The position numbers and the translations under genes are program-made. From the NCBI GenBank assembly GCA_937916035.1, contig CALGIH010000342.1, positions 1-5,888 on the forward strand: a stretch of 5,888 nt of DNA, given 5' to 3'. The notes under the pieces are model-generated. The model had not been told where the DNA came from. It ran no database searches and was given only the letters and a program-made list of their open reading frames with translations. This document shows, in pieces, positions 1-5,177 of this stretch; the stretch's first letter is position 1, and each line of letters begins with the position of its first letter. Source of the DNA: an uncultured Lacinutrix sp. Its GTDB lineage: Bacteria; Bacteroidota; Bacteroidia; Flavobacteriales; Flavobacteriaceae.

Positions 1-376
1 TGGTCAACGATTCTGGCGCTACATATAGGAGTTTAGTTATGCCGCTAACAATATCAGCTTTTACTTGTTTTACTTCCGTTTTATTCAACGATGAATTTAA
101 AACATGTGCAACGCCGTCTACTTGTGAGATACCTCTAATAGCATCCACTTGATTTTTCATCAATGCAATTAATGGCGACACTACAATGGCTGTGCCTTCT
201 CCCATTAGAGCAGGAAGTTGGTAGCATAATGACTTACCTCCACCTGTTGGCATAATAACAAAAGTGTTATTGCCTGAAACTAAACTTTTTATAACTGGTT
301 CTTGTAAACCTTTAAAGGCTGAAAACCCAAAATAGTGCTTTAATGCTGTGTGTAGATCCTTTACTTCAATATTCAT
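1..376 (-). CDS. recQ: ATP-dependent DNA helicase RecQ, N-terminal part (cut by window edge)
   Basis: The first 125 codons of a RecQ-family superfamily 2 helicase, which unwinds DNA 3'-5' in recombination and repair in the cytoplasm. Translating the minus strand from the ATG at 376-374 shows the family landmarks in order: the motif 0 region FKGLQEPV (residues 21-28), Walker A MPTGGGKS (42-49) followed by LCYQLPAL, motif Ia SPLIALMKNQV (67-77), and YVAPESL (118-124), where the window ends. The DEAH box, the second RecA domain, the zinc-binding/winged-helix region and the HRDC domain would lie beyond position 1. The start fits the usual RecQ N terminus and has a purine-rich GAGGG four bases upstream (plus 381-385), a Shine-Dalgarno-like site unusual for this lineage. 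It diverges from the kdsD operon across a 164-base spacer. Family assignment is very secure; which RecQ paralogue it is cannot be told from the N terminus. Confidence 0.95.
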   Translation of the reverse strand, partial: MNIEVKDLHTALKHYFGFSAFKGLQEPVIKSLVSGNNTFVIMPTGGGKSLCYQLPALMGEGTAIVVSPLIALMKNQVDAIRGISQVDGVAHVLNSSLNKTEVKQVKADIVSGITKLLYVAPESLT

Positions 377-447
377 TAATCCCTCAATTGATACAGAAGC
401 TCATTATAAATTGAATTAAAAGTTAATTAATTCTTCTTTTTCTAATT

Positions 448-465
448 TATAAGAGAACTCTCATA
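448..465. promoter_or_regulatory. 18-base near-perfect dyad in the recQ/kdsD divergent spacer
   Basis: TATAAGAG-AA-CTCTCATA reads as an inverted repeat with 7 of 8 arm positions paired around a two-base centre. It lies 71 bases upstream of the recQ start and 75 bases upstream of the kdsD start, almost exactly in the middle of the divergent spacer. The geometry suits a dimeric regulator binding site acting on one or both genes. The surrounding sequence is very AT-rich, so a chance palindrome is possible. No regulator family is recognised. Confidence 0.25.
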
Positions 466-540
466 ATTTTTTTTCGTTTTTTTGTATAACATTTAAAGAT
501 AGTAAAATCTTTATACGCATCAAACCTAAAATTATAAATT

Positions 541-1506
541 TTGAGCACAAAAAAATCAATCTTAAATATCGCCAAAACAACCATTATCACGGAGAGTGAA
601 GCAATTGCTAATTTAGCAAATTTACTAGATGACGATTTTGTAGATGCTGTGCAACTTATTTATAACTCTAAAGGTAGAGTAATTATAACAGGAATTGGTA
701 AAAGTGCTATCATTGCGAACAAAATCGTAGCCACTCTAAATTCTACAGGAACTCCAGCAATCTTTATGCATGCTGCAGACGCTATTCATGGCGACTTAGG
801 ACTCATATTAAAAGATGATGTAGTTATTTGCATTTCAAAAAGCGGAAATACGCCTGAAATAAAAGTTTTGGTACAACTTATTAATAATGGACCCAATAAA
901 ATGATTGCCATTACTGGTAACAAAGATTCATTTTTAGCACAACGTTCAGATTTTATTTTAAACGCCTATGTTGAAAAAGAAGCATGCCCTAATAATTTAG
1001 CGCCAACTACAAGCACCACTGCACAATTAGTAATGGGTGATGCACTAGCTGTTTGCTTATTAGAATTGAGAGGATTTACCAGTAAAGATTTTGCAAAATA
1101 CCATCCTGGTGGAGCTTTAGGCAAAAAATTATACTTGCGAGTGAGCGACTTAACATCAGTAAATGAAAAACCTATGGTACACAAAAACACAAGTGTAAAA
1201 GACGTGATCATAGAAATCTCAGAGAAAATGTTAGGGGTATCAGCAGTCGTTGAAGATGATAAAATTATTGGAATTATCACGGATGGCGATTTAAGACGCA
1301 TGCTTCACAAAACAGATAATTTTAGCGCTTATACTGCAAAAGATATTATGAGCGCAAATCCGAAGCGCATAGACAATGATGCTATGGCTGTGGAAGCTAT
1401 GGAAATGATGGAAACTCATGGGATTTCACAATTATTAGTTGAAGAAAACGGAACATATGCAGGCGTTGTTCATTTACACGACCTCATTAAAGAAGGTATT
1501 ATATAA
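541..1506 (+). CDS. kdsD: D-arabinose 5-phosphate isomerase, KpsF/GutQ/KdsD family (SIS + two CBS domains)
   Basis: Interconverts D-ribulose 5-phosphate and D-arabinose 5-phosphate, the first committed step to Kdo, the inner-core LPS sugar. At 321 residues it is close to E. coli KdsD (328). The SIS sugar-isomerase domain fills about residues 10-190, with GIGKSA around K54, HGDLG at 83-87, SKSGNTPE at 99-106, EACPNNLAPT at 147-156 and YHPGGALG at 187-194. K54, E106, E147 and H188 all sit five residues before the catalytic K59, E111, E152 and H193 of E. coli KdsD, so the active site looks intact. Two CBS domains follow (about 202-260 and 265-321). The start is a TTG: an in-frame TAA lies at 535-537, only one codon (ATT) separates them, and the next in-frame ATG would remove much of the SIS domain. 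First gene of the operon, sharing one base with tatC. The CBS pair may sense a nucleotide ligand (inference). Confidence 0.95.
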   Translation: MSTKKSILNIAKTTIITESEAIANLANLLDDDFVDAVQLIYNSKGRVIITGIGKSAIIANKIVATLNSTGTPAIFMHAADAIHGDLGLILKDDVVICISKSGNTPEIKVLVQLINNGPNKMIAITGNKDSFLAQRSDFILNAYVEKEACPNNLAPTTSTTAQLVMGDALAVCLLELRGFTSKDFAKYHPGGALGKKLYLRVSDLTSVNEKPMVHKNTSVKDVIIEISEKMLGVSAVVEDDKIIGIITDGDLRRMLHKTDNFSAYTAKDIMSANPKRIDNDAMAVEAMEMMETHGISQLLVEENGTYAGVVHLHDLIKEGII

Positions 1507-2333
1507 TGGCGAAAAAAAAGAGTATCAACGAAATGTCTTTTTTAGATCATCTTGAAGATTTAAGATGGCATTTAATTAGAGCGACTTCAGCAATTATGAT
1601 TGTGGCAACATTGGCCTTTATTTTTAGTAGGTCAATTTTTAAACTGATCATTTTTGCACCTATATATATGGATTTCCCAACCTATAAGATGTTGTGTAAA
1701 GCGGCACAATTTATAAATGTTGAAACCACATTTTGCGTTGAAGAACTACCAATGATTATTCAAAACAGAACCATGGCTGGGCAGTTTTCGGCAGATATCT
1801 GGACCTCTATTTATGCAGGATTCATCATTGCTTTTCCGTATGTAATTTACCAATTATGGAAATTCATTAGTCCTGGAATGCGCCAAAACGAACGCACACA
1901 TTCACGTGGCTTTATTTTTGTGTGTTCCTTCTTGTTTTTTCTCGGAGTGCTTTTTGGTTATTATATTGTAACGCCATTATCCATTAATTTTTTAGCAAAT
2001 TATAGTATTTCAGACGTTGTAGATAACCAAATTGACATTAGCTCATACATTGGCTTGGTAAGGTCTGCTGCCATTGCTTCAGGATTGGTCTTTGAGTTAC
2101 CAATCATCATCTATTTCCTAACCAAAATAGGATTAGTCACACCAGAATTCTTAAAGAAATACAGAAAATATGCCTTAGTAATTGTGTTGGTATTATCAGC
2201 AATCATAACACCTCCAGACATTGCGAGTCAAATAATTGTTGCAATTCCAATTCTTATTTTATACCAATTAAGTATTTACATATCAAAAGTTGTGGTAAGA
2301 AACCAAAAACGTAAAGAAAAAAAACATGCCTAA
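1506..2333 (+). CDS. tatC: Sec-independent protein translocase TatC
   Basis: Core receptor of the twin-arginine translocase; it sits in the inner membrane, binds the twin-arginine signal peptide and recruits TatA to export folded proteins. The N-terminal signature FLDHLEDLRWHLIR (12-25) precedes six predicted membrane segments at about 24-42, 99-119, 134-157, 182-206, 221-236 and 240-258. Family residues visible are E129 in the first cytoplasmic loop (QNER, comparable to E. coli E103), E197 in FELP (comparable to E170) and the TPPD motif at 235-238. At 275 residues it exceeds E. coli TatC (258), mainly because the first periplasmic loop is enlarged (about 43-98) and carries two cysteines, C64 and C77. 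The C-terminal tail is short and basic. ATG overlaps the kdsD stop by one base (TAATG), and the 3' end overlaps the next gene by eight, implying translational coupling. No tatA or tatB lies in the window. Confidence 0.97.
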   Translation: MAKKKSINEMSFLDHLEDLRWHLIRATSAIMIVATLAFIFSRSIFKLIIFAPIYMDFPTYKMLCKAAQFINVETTFCVEELPMIIQNRTMAGQFSADIWTSIYAGFIIAFPYVIYQLWKFISPGMRQNERTHSRGFIFVCSFLFFLGVLFGYYIVTPLSINFLANYSISDVVDNQIDISSYIGLVRSAAIASGLVFELPIIIYFLTKIGLVTPEFLKKYRKYALVIVLVLSAIITPPDIASQIIVAIPILILYQLSIYISKVVVRNQKRKEKKHA

Positions 2334-2673
2334 TCAAGTAGAAGAATTCAATGCGTATCGCGCAAAAATGAATGATAAAATTCTTGTTGATAACAACAAG
2401 ATAATCAAGCGTATTTTTAATTTAGACACGAATGCTTTTCAAGCTGGTGCTTTGGATGCAAAAACCAAAGAACTCCTTGGCTTAGTCGCTTCAACAGTAT
2501 TGCGCTGTGATGATTGCATAAAATACCATCTAGAAAGCAGTTACAAGAAAGGCTTGAAAAAAGAAGAAGTGGTTGAAGCTCTTGGCATTGCAACATTGGT
2601 TGGTGGCACGATCGTCATTCCGCATTTGAGACGTGCATATGAATTTTGGGATGCACTTGAACAACAAGGTTAA
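2326..2673 (+). CDS. AhpD-like carboxymuconolactone decarboxylase family protein
   Basis: A 115-residue, probably cytoplasmic, all-helical protein of the CMD/AhpD superfamily. It carries C61-x2-C64-x3-H68 (CDDCIKYH) and a glutamate, E49, twelve residues before the first cysteine. The E-x11-C-x2-C-x3-H spacing matches the peroxidase-linked thiol centre of AhpD (E118, C130, C133, H137 in Mycobacterium tuberculosis AhpD). The following stretch, KGLKKEEVVEALGIATLVGG (77-94 and beyond), is the usual helix pair. This argues for thiol-disulfide chemistry in a peroxide- or disulfide-handling role rather than true carboxymuconolactone decarboxylation, but the substrate and partner are unknown. No AhpC is nearby. 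The ATG overlaps the end of tatC by eight bases, so it is almost certainly translated from the same message. It is a single-domain form, roughly the length of one CMD repeat. Confidence 0.88.
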   Translation: MPNQVEEFNAYRAKMNDKILVDNNKIIKRIFNLDTNAFQAGALDAKTKELLGLVASTVLRCDDCIKYHLESSYKKGLKKEEVVEALGIATLVGGTIVIPHLRRAYEFWDALEQQG

Positions 2674-2746
2674 ATAATGTATAAATTACGAACGCAGTCA
2701 TAGTAGATGATATGATTTTACTATTTTTAGCGTTTAGAACTCATAT

Positions 2747-3487
2747 ATGGTATTAAGAGCTGATAATTTAATGAAGTCCTACAGTGGACGAAAAGTAGTA
2801 AAGGATGTGTCTCTTGAAGTAAATCAAGGAGAGATTGTTGGATTACTTGGTCCTAATGGAGCTGGTAAAACCACCTCTTTTTACATGATTGTTGGACTCA
2901 TCAAGCCTAATGGTGGAAAGATTTTTTTAGATGACAAAGAAATCACTTCTTTTCCAATGTACAAACGTGCACAAAGTGGTATTGGCTACCTAGCTCAAGA
3001 AGCTTCAGTGTTTAGAAAGTTAAGCATTGAAGATAACATTCTAAGTGTGCTTCAAATGACCAAGCTCTCCAAGAAACAGCAACATGATAAAATGGAGTCG
3101 TTGATTGAGGAATTTGGATTAGGACACATCAGAAAAAGCAGAGGTGACTTACTCTCTGGTGGTGAACGTCGTCGTACAGAAATTGCTCGTGCCTTAGCAA
3201 CAGATCCAAGTTTTATTTTATTGGATGAACCTTTTGCTGGTGTAGACCCAGTGGCTGTTGAAGACATTCAGCGAATTATCGCCAAACTCACCAAAAAGAA
3301 CATTGGTATTTTAATTACCGATCATAACGTACAAGAAACCTTGGCCATAACAGACAGAACTTATTTAATGTTTGAAGGAAGCATCCTAAAAGCTGGAGAA
3401 CCTGAAGAGTTAGCAGCTGACGAAATGGTTCGTAAAGTATATTTAGGTCAGAACTTTGAGCTTCGTAAAAAGAAGCTGGAATTCTAA
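2747..3487 (+). CDS. lptB: LPS export system ATP-binding protein LptB
   Basis: Cytoplasmic ATPase of the LptB2FG complex, which extracts lipopolysaccharide from the inner membrane and pushes it along the LptC-A-D bridge. At 246 residues it is slightly longer than E. coli LptB (241). Visible motifs: Walker [10 protein letters not shown] (35-43), Q-loop Q84, LSGGE signature (136-140), Walker B FILLDEP with catalytic E161, D-loop AGVD, and switch H193 (TDHN). Two traits separate it from other ABC ATPases: [10 protein letters not shown] (84-93), matching the LptF/G-coupling region of LptB, and the C-terminal VYLGQNFEL (231-239). It ends in a basic extension, RKKKLEF. The gap to the preceding gene is 73 bases on the same strand; I see no convincing promoter or Shine-Dalgarno there, so it may be read through from the kdsD operon or have its own weak promoter. 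The LPS theme is shared with kdsD. Confidence 0.96.
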   Translation: MVLRADNLMKSYSGRKVVKDVSLEVNQGEIVGLLGPNGAGKTTSFYMIVGLIKPNGGKIFLDDKEITSFPMYKRAQSGIGYLAQEASVFRKLSIEDNILSVLQMTKLSKKQQHDKMESLIEEFGLGHIRKSRGDLLSGGERRRTEIARALATDPSFILLDEPFAGVDPVAVEDIQRIIAKLTKKNIGILITDHNVQETLAITDRTYLMFEGSILKAGEPEELAADEMVRKVYLGQNFELRKKKLEF

Positions 3488-3549
3488 AATTTGTTAATTC
3501 GTTGAATTGTTGATTTGGCAAGTCTTTCATAAATCATAAGAGCTTTGTC

Positions 3550-3565
3550 ATTCCTATTTATCACA
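3550..3565 (+). repeat. 16-base direct repeat, left copy
   Basis: ATTCCTATTTATCACA is identical to 4189-4204 in the same orientation, 639 bases further on. It overlaps the start of the short CACTGAG repeat that follows. Preceding bases (TTTGTC) also match the first bases of the 27-base hairpin repeat, so this may be the left half of a disrupted copy. Confidence 0.6.
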
Positions 3566-3582
3566 CTGAGCCTGTCGAAGTG
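3561..3582 (+). repeat. Short form of the CACTGAG...GTCGAAGTG intergenic repeat
   Basis: Contains CACTGAGCCTGTCGAAGTG, a recognisable member of a dispersed intergenic repeat type seen in many Bacteroidota genomes; the ends CACT and AGTG are complementary. Compared with the long copies at 3603 and 4227, it lacks an 11-base segment between CCTG and TCGAAG. Confidence 0.7.
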
Positions 3583-3602
3583 CTACCTCAAAGCCTTAAC
3601 TA

Positions 3603-3638
3603 TCACACTGAACTCGCCTGTGCTGAGCTAGTCGAAGC
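3603..3638 (+). repeat. Long form of the CACTGAG...TCGAAG repeat, left copy
   Basis: A 36-base element matching 4227-4262 at 30 of 36 positions without gaps and in the same orientation. Shared blocks are TCACACT at the start, GCCTGTGCT in the middle and CGAAGC at the end. It reads as a partial unit (CACTGAACTCGCCTG) joined to a fuller unit (TGCTGAGCTAGTCGAAGC), so it may itself be a degenerate tandem. Confidence 0.65.
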
Positions 3639-3686
3639 TTCAAAGTGAAAGCAGGAATCCGCTCATTAACAATTCATTCTATTATT

Positions 3687-3713
3687 TTTGTCATTCCTGC
3701 GCAGGCAGGAATC
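3687..3713 (+). repeat. 27-base hairpin repeat, left inverted copy
   Basis: An exact reverse complement of 4097-4123 over all 27 bases. The core folds as an 8-base stem, ATTCCTGC/GCAGGAAT, with a 4-base loop; CCTGCGCAGG inside it is a perfect alternative palindrome. No T-tract follows the stem on either strand, so it is not a classical intrinsic terminator, although it may still slow or stabilise transcripts converging here. It ends 30 bases from the stop of the GIY-YIG gene. Read in frame it gives FVIPAQAGI, a peptide typical of spurious translations of this widespread palindrome type. Confidence 0.85.
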
Positions 3714-3743
3714 CACTTACTACTAAATCAGTATATTGAAGTA

Positions 3744-4043
3744 TTAATACCAATCTTTTGATAAATCTTTCCAACTTGAATTGTTTTCTTCAATTAAGTC
3801 AATCTTCCATTGACGCTTCCATTTTTTCATATTCTTTTCACGCTTAATTGCATCATTAATATATTGAAAGGTTTCAAAATAAATTAATTTGTGTAAATCA
3901 TATCTTTTAGCAAAACCTTCAATTAATTTATTCTTGTGCTCGAACATGCGTCGCTCTAAATCATTTGTAACACCAATATAAAGTGTACCATTAGCCTTAT
4001 TTGTAATAACGTAAAGATAATATTGATGTATTGTTTTATACAT
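3744..4043 (-). CDS. Small GIY-YIG nuclease-domain protein
   Basis: A 99-residue protein made of little more than a GIY-YIG nuclease domain, the fold of UvrC's N-terminal half and of many homing endonucleases. The motif pair is present in the relaxed form of this subfamily: YYLYV (8-12) with Y11 in the GIY tyrosine place, and LYIGV (21-25) with the YIG motif at 22-24. Other expected residues are R31/R32 and H36 in DLERRMFEHK, and E69 in IKREKNMKKW as the likely metal-binding glutamate, so it looks catalytically competent. The C terminus (WKIDLIEENNSSWKDLSKDWY, 79-99) is typical of the flavobacterial versions. There is no DNA-targeting domain. The ATG has no Shine-Dalgarno upstream. It stands alone, bracketed by inverted 27-base hairpin repeats, pointing the same way as DUF808 and against lptB. 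Cellular role is unknown; dispersal with repeats or DNA repair are both possible. Confidence 0.88.
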   Translation of the reverse strand: MYKTIHQYYLYVITNKANGTLYIGVTNDLERRMFEHKNKLIEGFAKRYDLHKLIYFETFQYINDAIKREKNMKKWKRQWKIDLIEENNSSWKDLSKDWY

Positions 4044-4096
4044 AACTAAAATTAATTATATTTTAGAAATACATAAGTGCTTTCGATACTTAAATA

Positions 4097-4123
4097 GATT
4101 CCTGCCTGCGCAGGAATGACAAA
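4097..4123 (-). repeat. 27-base hairpin repeat, right inverted copy
   Basis: Identical to 3687-3713 on the opposite strand, 54 bases upstream of the GIY-YIG start codon. The hairpin ATTCCTGC/GCAGGAAT is intact. Bases on both sides differ from the left copy, so the 27 bases are the sharp limits of the match. Total identity between two palindromic copies suggests recent spread, gene conversion or selection on the structure. Confidence 0.85.
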
Positions 4124-4188
4124 TCAGAAAACTTCATACTAAATATAAAATGCTGGAGTTTTAAAGTTCAAATCTCATCCTCTCCAAT

Positions 4189-4204
4189 ATTCCTATTTAT
4201 CACA
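4189..4204 (+). repeat. 16-base direct repeat, right copy
   Basis: ATTCCTATTTATCACA, the same as 3550-3565. Part of it, TTTATCACA, appears once more at 4210-4218, so the right flank has a short tandem-like duplication before the long repeat. Confidence 0.6.
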
Positions 4205-4226
4205 TAGAGTTTATCACACAATTTTG

Positions 4227-4262
4227 TCACACTCAGCAAGCCTGTGCTTAGCTAGCCGAAGC
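4227..4262 (+). repeat. Long form of the CACTGAG...TCGAAG repeat, right copy
   Basis: Matches 3603-3638 at 30 of 36 positions in direct orientation, with GCCTGTGCT and GAAGC blocks conserved and GCTAGCCGAAGC at the end. It stops 18 bases short of the DUF808 stop codon and is followed by a partial echo, ATCGAAG. Confidence 0.65.
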
Positions 4263-4280
4263 ATCGAAGAGCATAACAAT

Positions 4281-5153
4281 TCAACGCACCATTCTAACAA
4301 GCCCCTTCACCATCTTAAAAACCAAAAGCGCCAAAATACCAACACCCAAACCAACCACAAAATCTCTTAAAATGCTAGGCCAAGATTCTAAAAAGTGATG
4401 CAAGTATTCTATGTTGTGAACAAAAATTCCACCTGCTACCAATAAAAGAGCAATAGTACCAATAACAGAAAGCGATTTAATAATTAATGGTAAGGCATTC
4501 ACCAACATTCTGCCAATAAAGCTCAATACATTTTTTTTACCATTGCTCATGCGCACCATTCGTAAGCCGAGATCATCCATTCTTACTATAATAGCAACAA
4601 TACCGTAAACACCAACCGTTGCAATAATGGCGACAATACTCACTACTAATATTTGAAACAAAAGGGACTCACCAACAACAGTTCCTAAGGCAATAATGAC
4701 AATTTCTATAGAAAGGATAAAATCCGTTAGAATAGCCGATTTTATTTTCTTTTTCTCTAATTCTAATACAGAAGCTTCAGACAAGTCTTGCTTCTCATCA
4801 ACTTTAAGTTCATGTTTGTGCGGCACAAAGTATTCATAAATCTTTTCAGCACCTTCAAAAGCTAAATAAACACCACCTAACACCAATATAACGGTAACTG
4901 CCCACGGCAAAAAAGCACTTAATAAAAAAGCAATAGGTAAAATAATAAGCTTATTCAGGAAAGAGCCTTTGCCAATTGCCCATAATACAGGCAGCTCTCT
5001 CGACGATACAAATCCTGAAGCTTTTTCAGCATTAACAGCCAAATCATCACCAAGGATGCCAGCCGTTTTTTTCGTCGTAATCTTACTCATCAAAACCACA
5101 TCATCCATTAAAGCAGAAATGTCGTCAAGTAGTGCAAAAAATCCAGATGCCAT
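4281..5153 (-). CDS. DUF808 / YedI-family inner membrane protein
   Basis: A 290-residue polytopic membrane protein of unknown function, similar in length and layout to E. coli YedI (about 305). The N-terminal hallmark of the family is clear: LLDDISALMDDVVLMSK (8-24), then TTKKTAGILGDDLAVNA (26-42) and SRELPVLWAIGKGS (51-64). Hydrophobic segments lie at about 67-82, 84-100, 140-160, 165-190, 221-246 and 264-285, with a charged, helix-prone cytoplasmic-looking stretch (111-138, rich in K and E) between the second and third. There is no signal peptide and no recognisable catalytic motif. The ATG fits the family's N terminus (MASGFFALLDD); the stop is TGA. The upstream neighbour on the same strand is the phosphatidyltransferase, 24 bases away, so cotranscription is likely. 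That pairing hints at a membrane role but does not define one. Confidence 0.9.
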   Translation of the reverse strand: MASGFFALLDDISALMDDVVLMSKITTKKTAGILGDDLAVNAEKASGFVSSRELPVLWAIGKGSFLNKLIILPIAFLLSAFLPWAVTVILVLGGVYLAFEGAEKIYEYFVPHKHELKVDEKQDLSEASVLELEKKKIKSAILTDFILSIEIVIIALGTVVGESLLFQILVVSIVAIIATVGVYGIVAIIVRMDDLGLRMVRMSNGKKNVLSFIGRMLVNALPLIIKSLSVIGTIALLLVAGGIFVHNIEYLHHFLESWPSILRDFVVGLGVGILALLVFKMVKGLVRMVR

Positions 5154-5177
5154 AAAGAGCTAATGTGTTTAAATAAA

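Larger units (their letters stand above)
3545..4265. other. Repeat-rich island holding a single GIY-YIG gene
   Basis: An approximately 0.72 kb block between the convergent 3' ends of lptB and the DUF808 gene. From outside in it contains a 16-base direct repeat (3550 and 4189), a 36-base direct repeat (3603 and 4227), a 27-base inverted repeat (3687 and 4097) and, in the centre, a minus-strand GIY-YIG gene. The two flanking core genes look undisturbed. The nesting could mark one inserted unit or gradual build-up of intergenic repeats at a tolerant site. No transposase gene, terminal inverted repeat of an IS or clean target duplication at the outer borders is visible. Confidence 0.5.

Noticed and set aside
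482..517. Candidate Bacteroidota promoter (TTG about 18 bases before TAAAATCT) upstream of kdsD
   Set aside because: The -7 element matches TAnnTTTG poorly, and the region is too AT-rich for such a match to count.
966..1301. 111-codon open frame on the minus strand inside kdsD
   Set aside because: It is antisense to the conserved SIS and CBS region, has no recognisable domain, and its peptide looks like a mirror translation.
2711..2735. Possible promoter upstream of lptB (TATTTTTA)
   Set aside because: It resembles the -7 element, but no TTG lies at the expected distance upstream, so it is not supported.
3496..3508. AATTC-GTT-GAATT inverted repeat after lptB as a terminator
   Set aside because: The stem is only five AT-rich pairs and has no T-tract after it.
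3052..3530. Two 71-codon minus-strand open frames overlapping lptB
   Set aside because: Both are largely or fully antisense to clear LptB motifs and show no family resemblance.
3550..4262. CRISPR array
   Set aside because: The repeats differ in family, length and spacing and occur in both orientations, with no regular spacers or cas genes.
3545..4265. Insertion sequence or integron-type cassette
   Set aside because: There is no transposase or integrase gene, no IS-like ends and no clear target-site duplication at the outer borders; the evidence supports only a repeat-associated gene.
4969..5163. 64-codon plus-strand open frame over the DUF808 5' end
   Set aside because: It is antisense to the most conserved part of DUF808, with no start signal or known domain.
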